From a virus: a DNA stretch of 55,099 nucleotides. The notes beneath the pieces were generated by a model. The model worked only from the letters and a program-made list of their open reading frames with translations. It made no database searches and was not told where the DNA came from. The stretch covers positions 1 to 55,099 of the IMG/VR virus record IMGVR_UViG_3300025543_000032. The stretch is one strand, 5' to 3'. Each line of letters opens with the position of its first letter. Position 1 is the stretch's first letter. This document shows positions 48,301 through 55,099 of this stretch, in pieces. The translations under genes were made by a program, and so were the position numbers.

Positions 48301-51300
48301 TCTACCATTAATAGTAGACACAACAGCTTTACCATTTTTATCTACAATAGGATTAGCAGCAAGTAATAGCTTTATAGCTGCATTTGCTTTTCTAAAGCTA
48401 TCTATCTTAGTAGCATCAAACTTATTGCTCTCTTTAATTCTATCTTCATTACTAAGTTGTATCTCATCATTTTCATCAAACTCAACGTTGTATGCTTTAA
48501 TATACTCCTTATGTTTTTCTGTAAGTCTTGGCCAATCAACAACAATATCTTTTTCTAGCTGACGATTCTGTGCAACTATAGCTAAAAGTCTTTCCTTTTG
48601 TTCTTTTGAAAGATTTTCTGTTTTATCAATAATATTATTAATAGCTATCTCTTTACTTCTAACAGTACCTAATACTCTAGGAAGAAGTTTTTCATAGAAA
48701 TCTTTCTGATTAAGGTTATCTACTATTGTAAACAAACTTTTGTCTGTCTTAATAAAATCATTCAGCATTAAGAATGTCATCTCCTGAACAGTGTCTGATG
48801 TTTGTCTGTCACTTAATGTCTTAAGTCTAAACTCAGAGTCTGATGTAGCAAATGCATCCTCTATATCTATAATACCCTCTTGGGCCATAGAAAGCTGTGT
48901 AGCATATGGCATACGTTTTTTGTAATACCCACTACCTATACGCTTGAATAACTCATCTGTAAAGCTCTCTGCTTTATTCCCAAGTAGAGCATTCTCAATA
49001 AATCTTTTAAGATCTCTAAAGAGTTTAGCAATTCTAGCACCAAATCCTTTAACACCTTGTTTCTTTTGTACAAAGTCTCTAAACTGTTCTGCAAGCTCTT
49101 CTTTAATTTGAGCTGGTGTAGCTTCAGAGTATTTAACTTTTTGACCTGTAGGTCTATCTATAAATGTTCCTTTACGTGCTTTAAACTCATTAATTATATT
49201 AGCTTGTTCTTCAGCACCTGTAAACATTTTCCATACAGCTTCAAATACCTCATGGTATGCTGTACCAGTTTCTGCATTCTCATATACATAAATAGCACCA
49301 TCCTTAAACATACCCCAAGCTTGTCTACCATTAGTAGCTTGAATAATGTTCTTCACTCTAAATACAGGAACGTTAGGAAAGTTTTTCTTTAACCAAGATT
49401 CTACATCTGTCCAGTTTTCTGGTTCAAACATATCAATCTCTTGGTTAATCTTAACACGTAAGTCTTCTGAATTAGCATCAGAGATTGCTTGATTTATTTG
49501 ATCTTCTAAGCTATCTATCTTTTGTTGAGCTTCAGTTTGTTGAGCAGGTGTTCCTATTGCATCCTCACCAATAGTAAATGTTGGCATTCCACTATCATCA
49601 GTTGTTTCTACACTAGTTTGTTGTGCTGGTTGAGTAGGAGCTGCAGGTGCAACCTCTCCACCTATAGTAAATGTTGGCATTCCACTTTTATCTGTCTGCT
49701 CTTTGTATGCAGACTGTGCTCTAACTTCTGTTAGTTGTGGAGCAATTGCATTATATATAGTTTGTTTGATTTGCTGTTGAGGATCTTTCCCAGACTTCTT
49801 TATAGTTTCTACAACAGTTGTTAAATCACCACCCTGTAATATTTGAATCTTCTCTTCATAGTTTTCAAGTGTTGCACTTTCAAAAGCTCTAAAGTTAATC
49901 TTTGCACCATTTGGAGAAGTGTATGTATTAGTTGTTTTACCATCAAGTGTATAACTTATAGCTTTACGAAGAGGTATGTTTGTAGCTTGTGTTGCTGGTT
50001 CTGGTATTTCAAACTCATCAGTTGTGTTTGTTACATAGAAATATACACCCACTCTATTAAACTCACCATCTTTCTTTTCCTTGAGGTTAGTATAAAGAGG
50101 AAGTTCAAAACCTTCTCTTGTAGATCCATCAGGATTCTTGTTAGATAAAAGATAGCTTTGATAATTAGGCCATGTGATAGACTCAATCTCTCCTTCTGGA
50201 GATATAGATGTTATCTGCTCAAATGATTTATTAACATCCTTTGTTTTGTACGCAGTGACATTATTATATATGTTCTCTAGCTCATTAATAATAAGTTCTC
50301 TGTTAGCTTCTAATGAGATAGGAGTGAATCCAAATCTTCTACCCTTAGATCCTATAATTAAATCAGTTCTTGTAAAAGACACTGGACCTTCTTCAAGTTT
50401 AACTTTTTCAAAGAACACACTGTTATTACCAGCATCTTTTCTATTACCTTGTTGGTCAGTTGGTACACCCCAATATGTTACACCTTTTAAAAACTCAAGA
50501 GCACGTATAGAACTATCACTAGTTACACCTTCGTTAGGATTGATTAAGTTCTTAGCCACTTTTAATATAGCATCATATATTGCTGTAGCTTCTTTTTTTG
50601 TATGTAGTCTATTTCTAAGTCTTACATATCCAGTTGGTGTATCTAAGAATACAGATCCAAGTGGTGTGTTATATGTAGTGGTTCCTTTGCTAATGTTTGT
50701 GTTAGTTGTAGGTACATATAATACTAAATCTCTTTCTAAACCATCTTGGTCAACAAGGCCTGCATCTTCTACAGATGTTCTAGCATTATCATCAGTTTGA
50801 GGAATACCAAAAGATGCTTCTATCTCTTGTGGTACACCTAGTGCTGTTTGCTCTAGAATGTTATCTCTTCGTTTTTTATATTCTTTATTAATTGCATCTT
50901 TTACATTTTCAGCTGTTCCCTCTCTATACATTGAACCATCTCTAAATCCAGGTTCAGGCATAGTTTGGTAGATAGCATTGTCTAATAAAGGAGCCCCTTC
51001 TGGTATAGGTTGTCCGTCTACACCAACTAGTTCACTATTCTCATTAACCATCACCATAACAATCGTTGAGTCTTTAAATTTCTCAATAAGTGTAGGATCA
51101 TTATCAAGTATTTGCTCAATTACACCTGGTAATTTAAGATCTTGTGTATTAGATGTAAGAAATAAACCACGTATGTTATCTCTATTCTCAAATGTATCTA
51201 GGTCTAATCCAAATTGATTAGCTCTAATCTCATCAGGTTTAAGTTCTCCATCTGTCTTTCTAGTATCTCTAAATGTTGTAGCTCTGTATATAATTTCAGG

Positions 51301-54300
51301 TGACTTCTTAGATTGAGATTCAAAAGAACTAGTTTTAGAAAAGTCTGTAGGTGCTGACTTATCAGCTGTTGCTATAACCTTACTAAGTCTGAGTTTAAGT
51401 TCAGCCTCTTGTGTTTTTTGAGCAATAAACTCATCCATGATAGATTGAAATCTATCTGTAATAATCTTTCTAGCTTTATACTCAGTTCTTAAGTCAGCTA
51501 AGTCTTTCTCTATTTGTTTTACATCATTAATAGATTCTAAAAGACCTGCTTCATCTACAGTTCCTTCTTTTGACAAGTCAACAGTAAGTGCAAAGTTGGC
51601 CATCTCTTGTTTTAAAAGAGGCCATGTTTCTAGTAAGTTTTCTCCAGACACCACTTGATCTAATAAGTCACTTAGATACTGTGAGTAATCTTGATCAACT
51701 ATATATGTTTGCTTAAGTGTTTTTCTAAATAACTTAGCTGCTGACTTAATAGTTTTTTCTGTACTCTTTAAGAGTTTCTTAGCTGCAGACAGAGCATTGT
51801 TTAAACTTTTACCATTGTCAACTAATAATGCTACTTGGCTTTTAAGTTCTCTTAAAAACTCCCCACTGTCTTCAGGAGCATCAGTAATTTGATTAGCAAA
51901 GTCTTGGAAGTAGGATATGTTAAGTTCAAGTTCTTCTTTCTGAGCGTTTAAGTTATCTATCTCAGCTTCTATATCAGCTTGCATAGATGTAAGATTATTA
52001 AGTGCTTTTGTAAACACTTTTGTAGCCTTTGAGAAGTTGAGCTTAATTTTAGGACCAGTTGGACCAGCCTCTTTCATCTTAGCTATATTCTCTAAGTCTT
52101 CTTTTACCTTAGCTAATTTCTCAGTTTGTTGTGCAAGCTTTTTATTTGTTTCTTCTAAACTCTCTTTAGACTCTTCACCTAATTGTGAAAGCACCTCAAG
52201 TCTAGCCTCTCTATTCTTAGCAAGTGTAGCTTTTTGTGCAGCTAGTTCTGATGGGGACATAAATCCTTCTCTAGAATCTTTCTGCTGTTGGTTCTCTACA
52301 GATCCCACCTTAGATATTCTAGGTTTATCAAAACCTTCTTGTGGAACAAAGAATGAGTTGTCTAGTTGTTTTCTTTTTATGTTACTATTTGAAACTTTAG
52401 TTTTAGCTTTAGGTGCAGCCTTTTTATATGTAGTTAATTCTTTTTTTAATTTAACTTCAGCACCAGGTTTTGTAAAGTTTGCATCATCATATTCTTTAAG
52501 AGCTTTTTTTGCTGCATCATATCTACCTCTAGTACCTTCTAAATCTTTTGGGTCCAGAGCATTTTCTGCATCTTCAAGCTCCTGTAATAGTATATCTCTT
52601 TCTTCTGTAGTTCCTGTACCTACTAGTACATGATATTTTGCTTTTTCTACTTGCTTACCATCTACTAATCTTCCAGGTTTAATAACATAGTTTACAATTA
52701 TGGTTCCTTTTGGAACACTATCACTTTCTTTTTGGATTCCAAATTCTACATTTTCATTTTCAGATATTTCTCTACCAATCTCATTATCAATAATGTATCC
52801 ATCAGCCTCAACTTCTTTCTTTGCATTATTAAACCAAGCCATGTCCTCTTCATTGACTGATTCATCAGTATGGTGAGCATTGTTTAGAAATGTTATTAGA
52901 GCTTCAGCTTTCTCAGCACCTGTTTTTGCATTAGCAAACATTGACTTAGCCCTATTGATTCTTTTTTCTAATTTTGAAACTTTTTGTTTAACATCAGCTT
53001 GTGTTGTTTCAACCTTAGTAGTTTTGTCAGATCCTTTAGTTTTATATACAAAATAAAGTTTACCATCTTGATATTCAAGTCTACCTTTTCTTCTTCCACC
53101 AAAGTTTTTACCAAAGTTAAATTCAAAGATTTCGTTTCTATGGTTGTAATAATAATTAGCTGTCTTGTTATTCTGTAAGGTGCTAGTTTTACCTATCTTA
53201 AAGTTTTCAAGTACATCTGCAGAAACATTCTTTACCTCACCATTTTCAGTTTTTATTTCTAATGTTCCATCTTCATTTACCTTCTGTACTACAAATTGAG
53301 AAATAGGTACAGGAGCATCTAAAGGATCTTTAGCATAATCTACACCCTTACCAACAAAGTATGGAGTGTTTAGTTCAACCTCTTTATCTCCTTGTTTAGT
53401 TTTAACTGTAACAGTTTCAACAGGACCTGTTACAGGAGCATCTTCCTCTATTGGAGCTTCTGAGAAGTTACTAGGGTTTTCTTTTATATCTTGGTAAGCT
53501 TTTAAGAATGATTGTCTTCTTAGTGCAAGTTCTGATACATCTTCTAATGATTGACCAAGTGTTTCTTTTTGATCGTCAAGAATATCCATCTCTTGAATAG
53601 ATGCAACAGCTTCGTTAAATGCTTCTGAGTTACCAGCCACAAGTTGTTCTATAACCTCAGAAGTATTAATACCTGCAGATGTAAGAGGACCCACCATGTC
53701 TAGTATCCTTTGATCATAATCTGCCACTTTAGTAGCAGCATATAACATCTTATTAATTACATCATTACTGTATATAGGTTTTCCATTTTCATCCACCTGT
53801 CCTGAATAACGTAAGTTAAGTGATTGCCATAGAGACTTTACATTATCTGCGGTTTGTTCAAAGCGACCAAGTCTTTCTAAGTATGCCTCTTTTGTATCAC
53901 TTTCAAGAGCTTTACCTTCAGATTGCAGTTGTGCAAAACCTTCTTCTGTACTTGCTAGTTTTTTATATTCGTTTATGTCAGCTTTTACTAAATCATATCT
54001 ACCATACTTAATTCTAGGTGTAAGATAATTAGCAATGTAATCAGCTTCTAAATCTTTACTATTTAAAATATCACCATTCTTAACAGCTTGTTCTCTTTCT
54101 TCTTGTAATACTGTTCCTCTATTTACAGCATCAATAGTTTCTTTTGTAAAGTCTGATAGGTTAGCGTTATTAAGATCTTTAAGTGCTTGAGCTGTATTTT
54201 TTCTTCTTGCTCTGTCTTGTCTAAACCTACCTCTTCCTAACATTATAGATCCAGAAATTCCACCAATAAGAGCATTCTTAGCACCTTCATTACTAAATGC

Positions 54301-55099
54301 ACCATCTGTAATACCTACACCAATAGAATTTAACCAACTAGTAGCTTCACCATTACGTGCTTTATTATAATAGTCTTGTGTAGCCACTGTAGCGGAATAT
54401 TGACTTACTTCTTCAAATGCTTCTGATACAGAAAATGTGTAAGGTCTTATTTTGTTTAATCTAGAAAGAGCTGGGTATTTTGCTTTTGGTTTTATATACT
54501 TACCACCTTCATAAACAATATCATCTATCTCTCTAACAATTCCATTAACTATTCCTTTCTCTGCTTTGTATGTACTTCCTAGTATTTTTGGAAATTGTAC
54601 ATAGTTAGTTGCTGTAAGAATTCCAACATTAGCAAAGAACGTAGCATTACCTGATGCTTCTACAGCAGTGTTAATAGACTCAAGTGCTGCACCTGTTGGT
54701 TCTACACCATATTCTGCTATATGTTCATCAATTAGTTCTTTTCTAAATTCATTACTACTATGTAAAGCCTCTATACCAGCTTCACCAGTTGTAGATAATC
54801 CAGCAACAACAGCTCTACCTGCAGGGTTAAGTGTGTTATAGTTAGAAAGAAACTTATCAGACAGTGCTCTCACCTTACCATATGTATCAGCAACTTTATT
54901 TGCACCTGCTAATCCTGCTTCTGTTGCAGCAAGTGTTTCTGCAGATTTACCAACAGAAAATAATCTAGAACTATATGGAAGAGCTTTTAATGCATTAGTA
55001 TAAACACCTCCTGATAAAGCAGCACCAGCAGCAAATCCTAAGTTCTTTACAACACCATCCCATAAAAAGTTACCTGTAGCCCAATAGGTAGGAGAATAC
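42385..55099 (-). CDS. Giant polyprotein with crAss-like virion RNA polymerase (5' truncated)
   Basis: The frame has at least 4,237 codons and runs off the right edge; the first in-frame start candidate, a GTG at 54873, is likely internal because coding-like sequence continues upstream (for example GFAAGAALSGGVYTNALKAL). Counting from that GTG, AFRIPTQKQNSIDAIRIKKF is followed at residue 3271 by GSDFDIDKLSVY. This matches the NRxPTLH and NADFDGD elements of RNAP beta', with DFDID as the Mg-binding triad seen in crAss-like phage polymerases. Upstream, near residue 2911, IDYIVFDSGRKVG and SKEAALVTRGSQ probably form the beta-type barrel. N-terminal parts are coiled and low in complexity; near residue 1874 is TAYHEVFEAV. 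The polymerase would be injected with the DNA to transcribe early genes. Confidence 0.75.
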   Translation of the reverse strand, partial: YSPTYWATGNFLWDGVVKNLGFAAGAALSGGVYTNALKALPYSSRLFSVGKSAETLAATEAGLAGANKVADTYGKVRALSDKFLSNYNTLNPAGRAVVAGLSTTGEAGIEALHSSNEFRKELIDEHIAEYGVEPTGAALESINTAVEASGNATFFANVGILTATNYVQFPKILGSTYKAEKGIVNGIVREIDDIVYEGGKYIKPKAKYPALSRLNKIRPYTFSVSEAFEEVSQYSATVATQDYYNKARNGEATSWLNSIGVGITDGAFSNEGAKNALIGGISGSIMLGRGRFRQDRARRKNTAQALKDLNNANLSDFTKETIDAVNRGTVLQEEREQAVKNGDILNSKDLEADYIANYLTPRIKYGRYDLVKADINEYKKLASTEEGFAQLQSEGKALESDTKEAYLERLGRFEQTADNVKSLWQSLNLRYSGQVDENGKPIYSNDVINKMLYAATKVADYDQRILDMVGPLTSAGINTSEVIEQLVAGNSEAFNEAVASIQEMDILDDQKETLGQSLEDVSELALRRQSFLKAYQDIKENPSNFSEAPIEEDAPVTGPVETVTVKTKQGDKEVELNTPYFVGKGVDYAKDPLDAPVPISQFVVQKVNEDGTLEIKTENGEVKNVSADVLENFKIGKTSTLQNNKTANYYYNHRNEIFEFNFGKNFGGRRKGRLEYQDGKLYFVYKTKGSDKTTKVETTQADVKQKVSKLEKRINRAKSMFANAKTGAEKAEALITFLNNAHHTDESVNEEDMAWFNNAKKEVEADGYIIDNEIGREISENENVEFGIQKESDSVPKGTIIVNYVIKPGRLVDGKQVEKAKYHVLVGTGTTEERDILLQELEDAENALDPKDLEGTRGRYDAAKKALKEYDDANFTKPGAEVKLKKELTTYKKAAPKAKTKVSNSNIKRKQLDNSFFVPQEGFDKPRISKVGSVENQQQKDSREGFMSPSELAAQKATLAKNREARLEVLSQLGEESKESLEETNKKLAQQTEKLAKVKEDLENIAKMKEAGPTGPKIKLNFSKATKVFTKALNNLTSMQADIEAEIDNLNAQKEELELNISYFQDFANQITDAPEDSGEFLRELKSQVALLVDNGKSLNNALSAAKKLLKSTEKTIKSAAKLFRKTLKQTYIVDQDYSQYLSDLLDQVVSGENLLETWPLLKQEMANFALTVDLSKEGTVDEAGLLESINDVKQIEKDLADLRTEYKARKIITDRFQSIMDEFIAQKTQEAELKLRLSKVIATADKSAPTDFSKTSSFESQSKKSPEIIYRATTFRDTRKTDGELKPDEIRANQFGLDLDTFENRDNIRGLFLTSNTQDLKLPGVIEQILDNDPTLIEKFKDSTIVMVMVNENSELVGVDGQPIPEGAPLLDNAIYQTMPEPGFRDGSMYREGTAENVKDAINKEYKKRRDNILEQTALGVPQEIEASFGIPQTDDNARTSVEDAGLVDQDGLERDLVLYVPTTNTNISKGTTTYNTPLGSVFLDTPTGYVRLRNRLHTKKEATAIYDAILKVAKNLINPNEGVTSDSSIRALEFLKGVTYWGVPTDQQGNRKDAGNNSVFFEKVKLEEGPVSFTRTDLIIGSKGRRFGFTPISLEANRELIINELENIYNNVTAYKTKDVNKSFEQITSISPEGEIESITWPNYQSYLLSNKNPDGSTREGFELPLYTNLKEKKDGEFNRVGVYFYVTNTTDEFEIPEPATQATNIPLRKAISYTLDGKTTNTYTSPNGAKINFRAFESATLENYEEKIQILQGGDLTTVVETIKKSGKDPQQQIKQTIYNAIAPQLTEVRAQSAYKEQTDKSGMPTFTIGGEVAPAAPTQPAQQTSVETTDDSGMPTFTIGEDAIGTPAQQTEAQQKIDSLEDQINQAISDANSEDLRVKINQEIDMFEPENWTDVESWLKKNFPNVPVFRVKNIIQATNGRQAWGMFKDGAIYVYENAETGTAYHEVFEAVWKMFTGAEEQANIINEFKARKGTFIDRPTGQKVKYSEATPAQIKEELAEQFRDFVQKKQGVKGFGARIAKLFRDLKRFIENALLGNKAESFTDELFKRIGSGYYKKRMPYATQLSMAQEGIIDIEDAFATSDSEFRLKTLSDRQTSDTVQEMTFLMLNDFIKTDKSLFTIVDNLNQKDFYEKLLPRVLGTVRSKEIAINNIIDKTENLSKEQKERLLAIVAQNRQLEKDIVVDWPRLTEKHKEYIKAYNVEFDENDEIQLSNEDRIKESNKFDATKIDSFRKANAAIKLLLAANPIVDKNGKAVVSTINGRLLNPVSKMYITLMNKLHTSTSPDDMLNRLADMAVSDATYRTLYKRLTGNDFSDGDVDFKNIKSTNKMDLITGMWKTFKKQASDVKNIFIFSNGEVAVGDATLSSGANQLRNEYVRSIAVLSKSGKSYFTYNEKKGSYTPNKKKLGKVTLRLPRDYTKFLSTLGIQFSGEEYNKLGKNTQNFKTIVEGIKESIEKTDEVKTFSAVSLDINKRLLQLAELKTAVSNPEFSSTYFNLQGERVQTFLGVNAASELHNTLDNINNINELAGTQYEYLLKDVFTQGSTIISRMFDSKTGKKRSGANNLLKGGYVGGIIDETKGRITPSARLTQKQRIVQELNLNKEGYYLNLVPGDAGMEHMLYMGNVISANDIARGLVDVNQVFKGYFLSELELSKKDRPVVKGRDSKDLRFFKGILGDSLHNKIITADKTSEEVYAMYKDEINQAISSYIQSDISRMQEYLTRYGILIKNETGNKFILENVGSRKEFDPRELTREMAAMSINYMIANIEVHKVLYSDPYQYKDELKRTKSFLSPRQALFNNSPKANTTLNKVWNEGFEKGDIGYTNFTQDYMRTASHQDVVGVIDLPNYESFKETDGGGIISFKAYRNFRIRAGEWNDNEEKQYRYDIAYEKRDKKAYEKRDKKITLSKDEVALLKEGNPAVQSAYVSLKPIVSGAKLGYTYNNVVLDKYALYPLSYRVMKELDAGNGVKLYNKMQDENIDYIVFDSGRKVGAENSHATYVESTQQTGEGIAVFNDAEYKSVVDVPFSIMSLQSDVPSKEAALVTRGSQTTKLITMDYMDNGVPFDYKDSLDSWIKLSPEQKIAKSPIYKEIANNQRLLEEMTNEGYQMMLKRLGIKEQDGELVVEDFSEAAKTIRDEVFRRETNDNISDAVSAFSEGEAVLEATPAYQQVRNILYSIVDKQIVRPKISGGQKVQIPSALFESNRIAKTKINGKEGYTSDVLGFYSLTKDGKEVKFLEDNKNGTYKVLNTETGKEENIPVNDLKTTTMEIMVGRWFQSNMSDAELLEYLNNTEEGQKILSGLAFRIPTQKQNSIDAIRIKKFLPKEFGDNVVVPAAIVKKVGSDFDIDKLSVYLKNVFYEDGKLKLVSFYGFGQQAKDKFAAMFDSGKLFNKDQQKQLKDLQELKGYELTGMLDLAKDEKAGVLFETLGVSQDEDALTTLVEELKKDGVRDAVVNRMYKQSLENEFIQSSENLVTHPANFERLTTPNSAEQLKGISKTIVEKVIGKEFDYTNIDNMLDRRFMSRLRQAFVAGKQAIGIAAVQQTIHSLLQRSPVFIDSDKLKNVDYQDQKYLGDGKITFQKYNKVTIDGQEYPSLSGVYNAAGQLISDILGQFIDGYVDISKGPWIMEMGATPNVAATFMFLTHLGVPIDTIAYFMNQPIIRDYLQSVENAGYKFLFIDDFINQTIEEYGGLTEAQEKKLPTQIPSKASLLNSLGKTEFTDKENLEQVFMLQEFLKYAKMANQLYTVTQGTNWDTSRFNDSLLVFKKNEQFNKAKDSILSSKNVDGETVPAAEAILSNSFIRNQASKLNDSVEALSNFILSDRGNVGNVIRKVLKPYTSLPDRKFISVGRKAVNDLFDWAVQTDQGLNLQIQQTLLSDKGVASEVVSFIDEVKKDVEHALYYNHVIDLLQVQPSRLGGETTPSNVSLKNTDSKAYDQNNIIYAFRDLRDHLKDKTNLYDKIVTLAILQSGLSSSPISFTSLIPYEDFARIYNKTLPKIENLSNLDDFYELGIFQRNNWNNDDIVPNKELYLRFGEYGPFYPSLGFSGYNNLKNAMRANEIPQLVTGNDFNKEYQVFTWTNYEISREERNRMRKQGDYSYRNKGLFKIVKDVDGDPIFTEDKKGRRYPIYKAINAFGDSFRANEFYSEAKQSIIDNGMMKVDEVTDGQIVAVYENTTQTSKYNKAITGPLEITVTKDRIIVNGRMFAKSIITAESLKNSGFTDEQAGEIINKKCKG
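46381..46428 (-). repeat. Perfect 24-bp tandem duplication in the RNAP-like gene
   Basis: Bases 46381-46404 and 46405-46428 are identical. They encode AYEKRDKK twice in a row in the polymerase-like protein, keeping the frame. The perfect identity indicates a recent slip, since the surrounding gene is not repetitive. It is upstream of the catalytic motif, in a charged surface-like stretch. Confidence 0.85.
49560..49700 (-). repeat. Duplicated SGMPTFTIG cassette in the giant polyprotein
   Basis: Two copies of a D-x-SGMPTFTIG segment (DNA about 49565-49605 and 49660-49700) lie about 30 residues apart in a linker rich in Ala, Pro, Gln and Thr (APAAPTQPAQQT). The DNA copies are nearly identical. 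They sit about 115-145 residues before the HEVFE motif, where an N-terminal region could be joined to, or cut from, the rest of the chain. Confidence 0.7.

Noticed and set aside
48089-50800. Plus-strand frames of 157-208 codons opposite the giant polyprotein
   Set aside because: They lie antisense to a coding region with clear protein motifs, have Ser/Leu-rich shadow composition, and no promoter or leader element precedes them.
1-55099. tRNA genes, integrase or attachment sites, and insertion sequences
   Set aside because: I found no cloverleaf-like sequence with a convincing anticodon arm, no integrase or transposase-like protein, and no terminal inverted repeats around a mobile gene. This was checked by eye only; a tRNAscan-SE run would settle the tRNA point.

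Overview
This 55 kb window looks like part of a large tailed phage of a Bacteroidetes host, most likely crAss-like (Crassvirales-type). Three things point to the host. Promoters fit the Bacteroidetes pattern TTG-N19/20-TAnnTTTG (best at 17170-17200 on +, 23215-23245 and 27234-27263 on -). Shine-Dalgarno sequences are largely absent and replaced by AT-rich leaders such as TTAATAAATAAATA. A DUF5522-like gene is also present. The crAss-like assignment rests mainly on a giant minus-strand reading frame (at least 4,237 codons, running off the right edge) with an RNA polymerase catalytic signature (GSDFDIDK, preceded by an FRIPT segment), as in the virion-packaged polymerases of crAss-like phages. 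The division into a replication arm and a virion arm on opposite strands also fits. No capsid, portal or terminase gene is in the window, so the lineage call is an inference.

Layout. Positions 1-21561 (+) carry replication, recombination and nucleotide metabolism: DnaB-like helicase (cut by the left edge), SF2 helicase, Sak4-like ATPase, probable SSB, DnaG-like primase, DUF932 protein, uracil-DNA glycosylase homologue, rIIA and rIIB homologues, HNH nuclease, DUF3310 protein, 5'-3' exonuclease, class I ribonucleotide reductase beta and alpha subunits, DUF5522 protein, RecA/UvsX, a second HNH-type protein, thioredoxin, a GroES-like protein and three glycosyltransferases. Many of these genes overlap by ATGA or TAATG. 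A bidirectional terminator at 21543-21570 separates this arm from the minus-strand arm.

Positions 21572-27123 (-) carry four very basic small proteins, small proteins with poly-threonine tails, a glycosyltransferase and a lysis cassette (coiled-coil membrane protein, two small membrane proteins, amidase, two spanin-like proteins). Positions 27344-30307 (+) hold a lone 987-residue protein with three glycosyltransferase domains. The last resembles the bacterial autotransporter O-heptosyltransferases. Positions 30310-55099 (-) hold fibre proteins, including a 1,599-residue collagen-like Gly-Ser-Thr fibre, a 2,117-residue protein with a PD-(D/E)XK nuclease-like segment, and the giant RNAP-like polyprotein.

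The most interesting combination is a Ser/Thr-rich fibre and Thr-tailed proteins encoded beside five glycosyltransferases, one of them of a type that modifies protein serine or threonine. This suggests, but does not prove, that the phage glycosylates its own fibres. Other unusual points are a uracil-DNA glycosylase with Cys at the catalytic Asp position, and an rIIB homologue carrying a DnaJ-type zinc-finger insertion.
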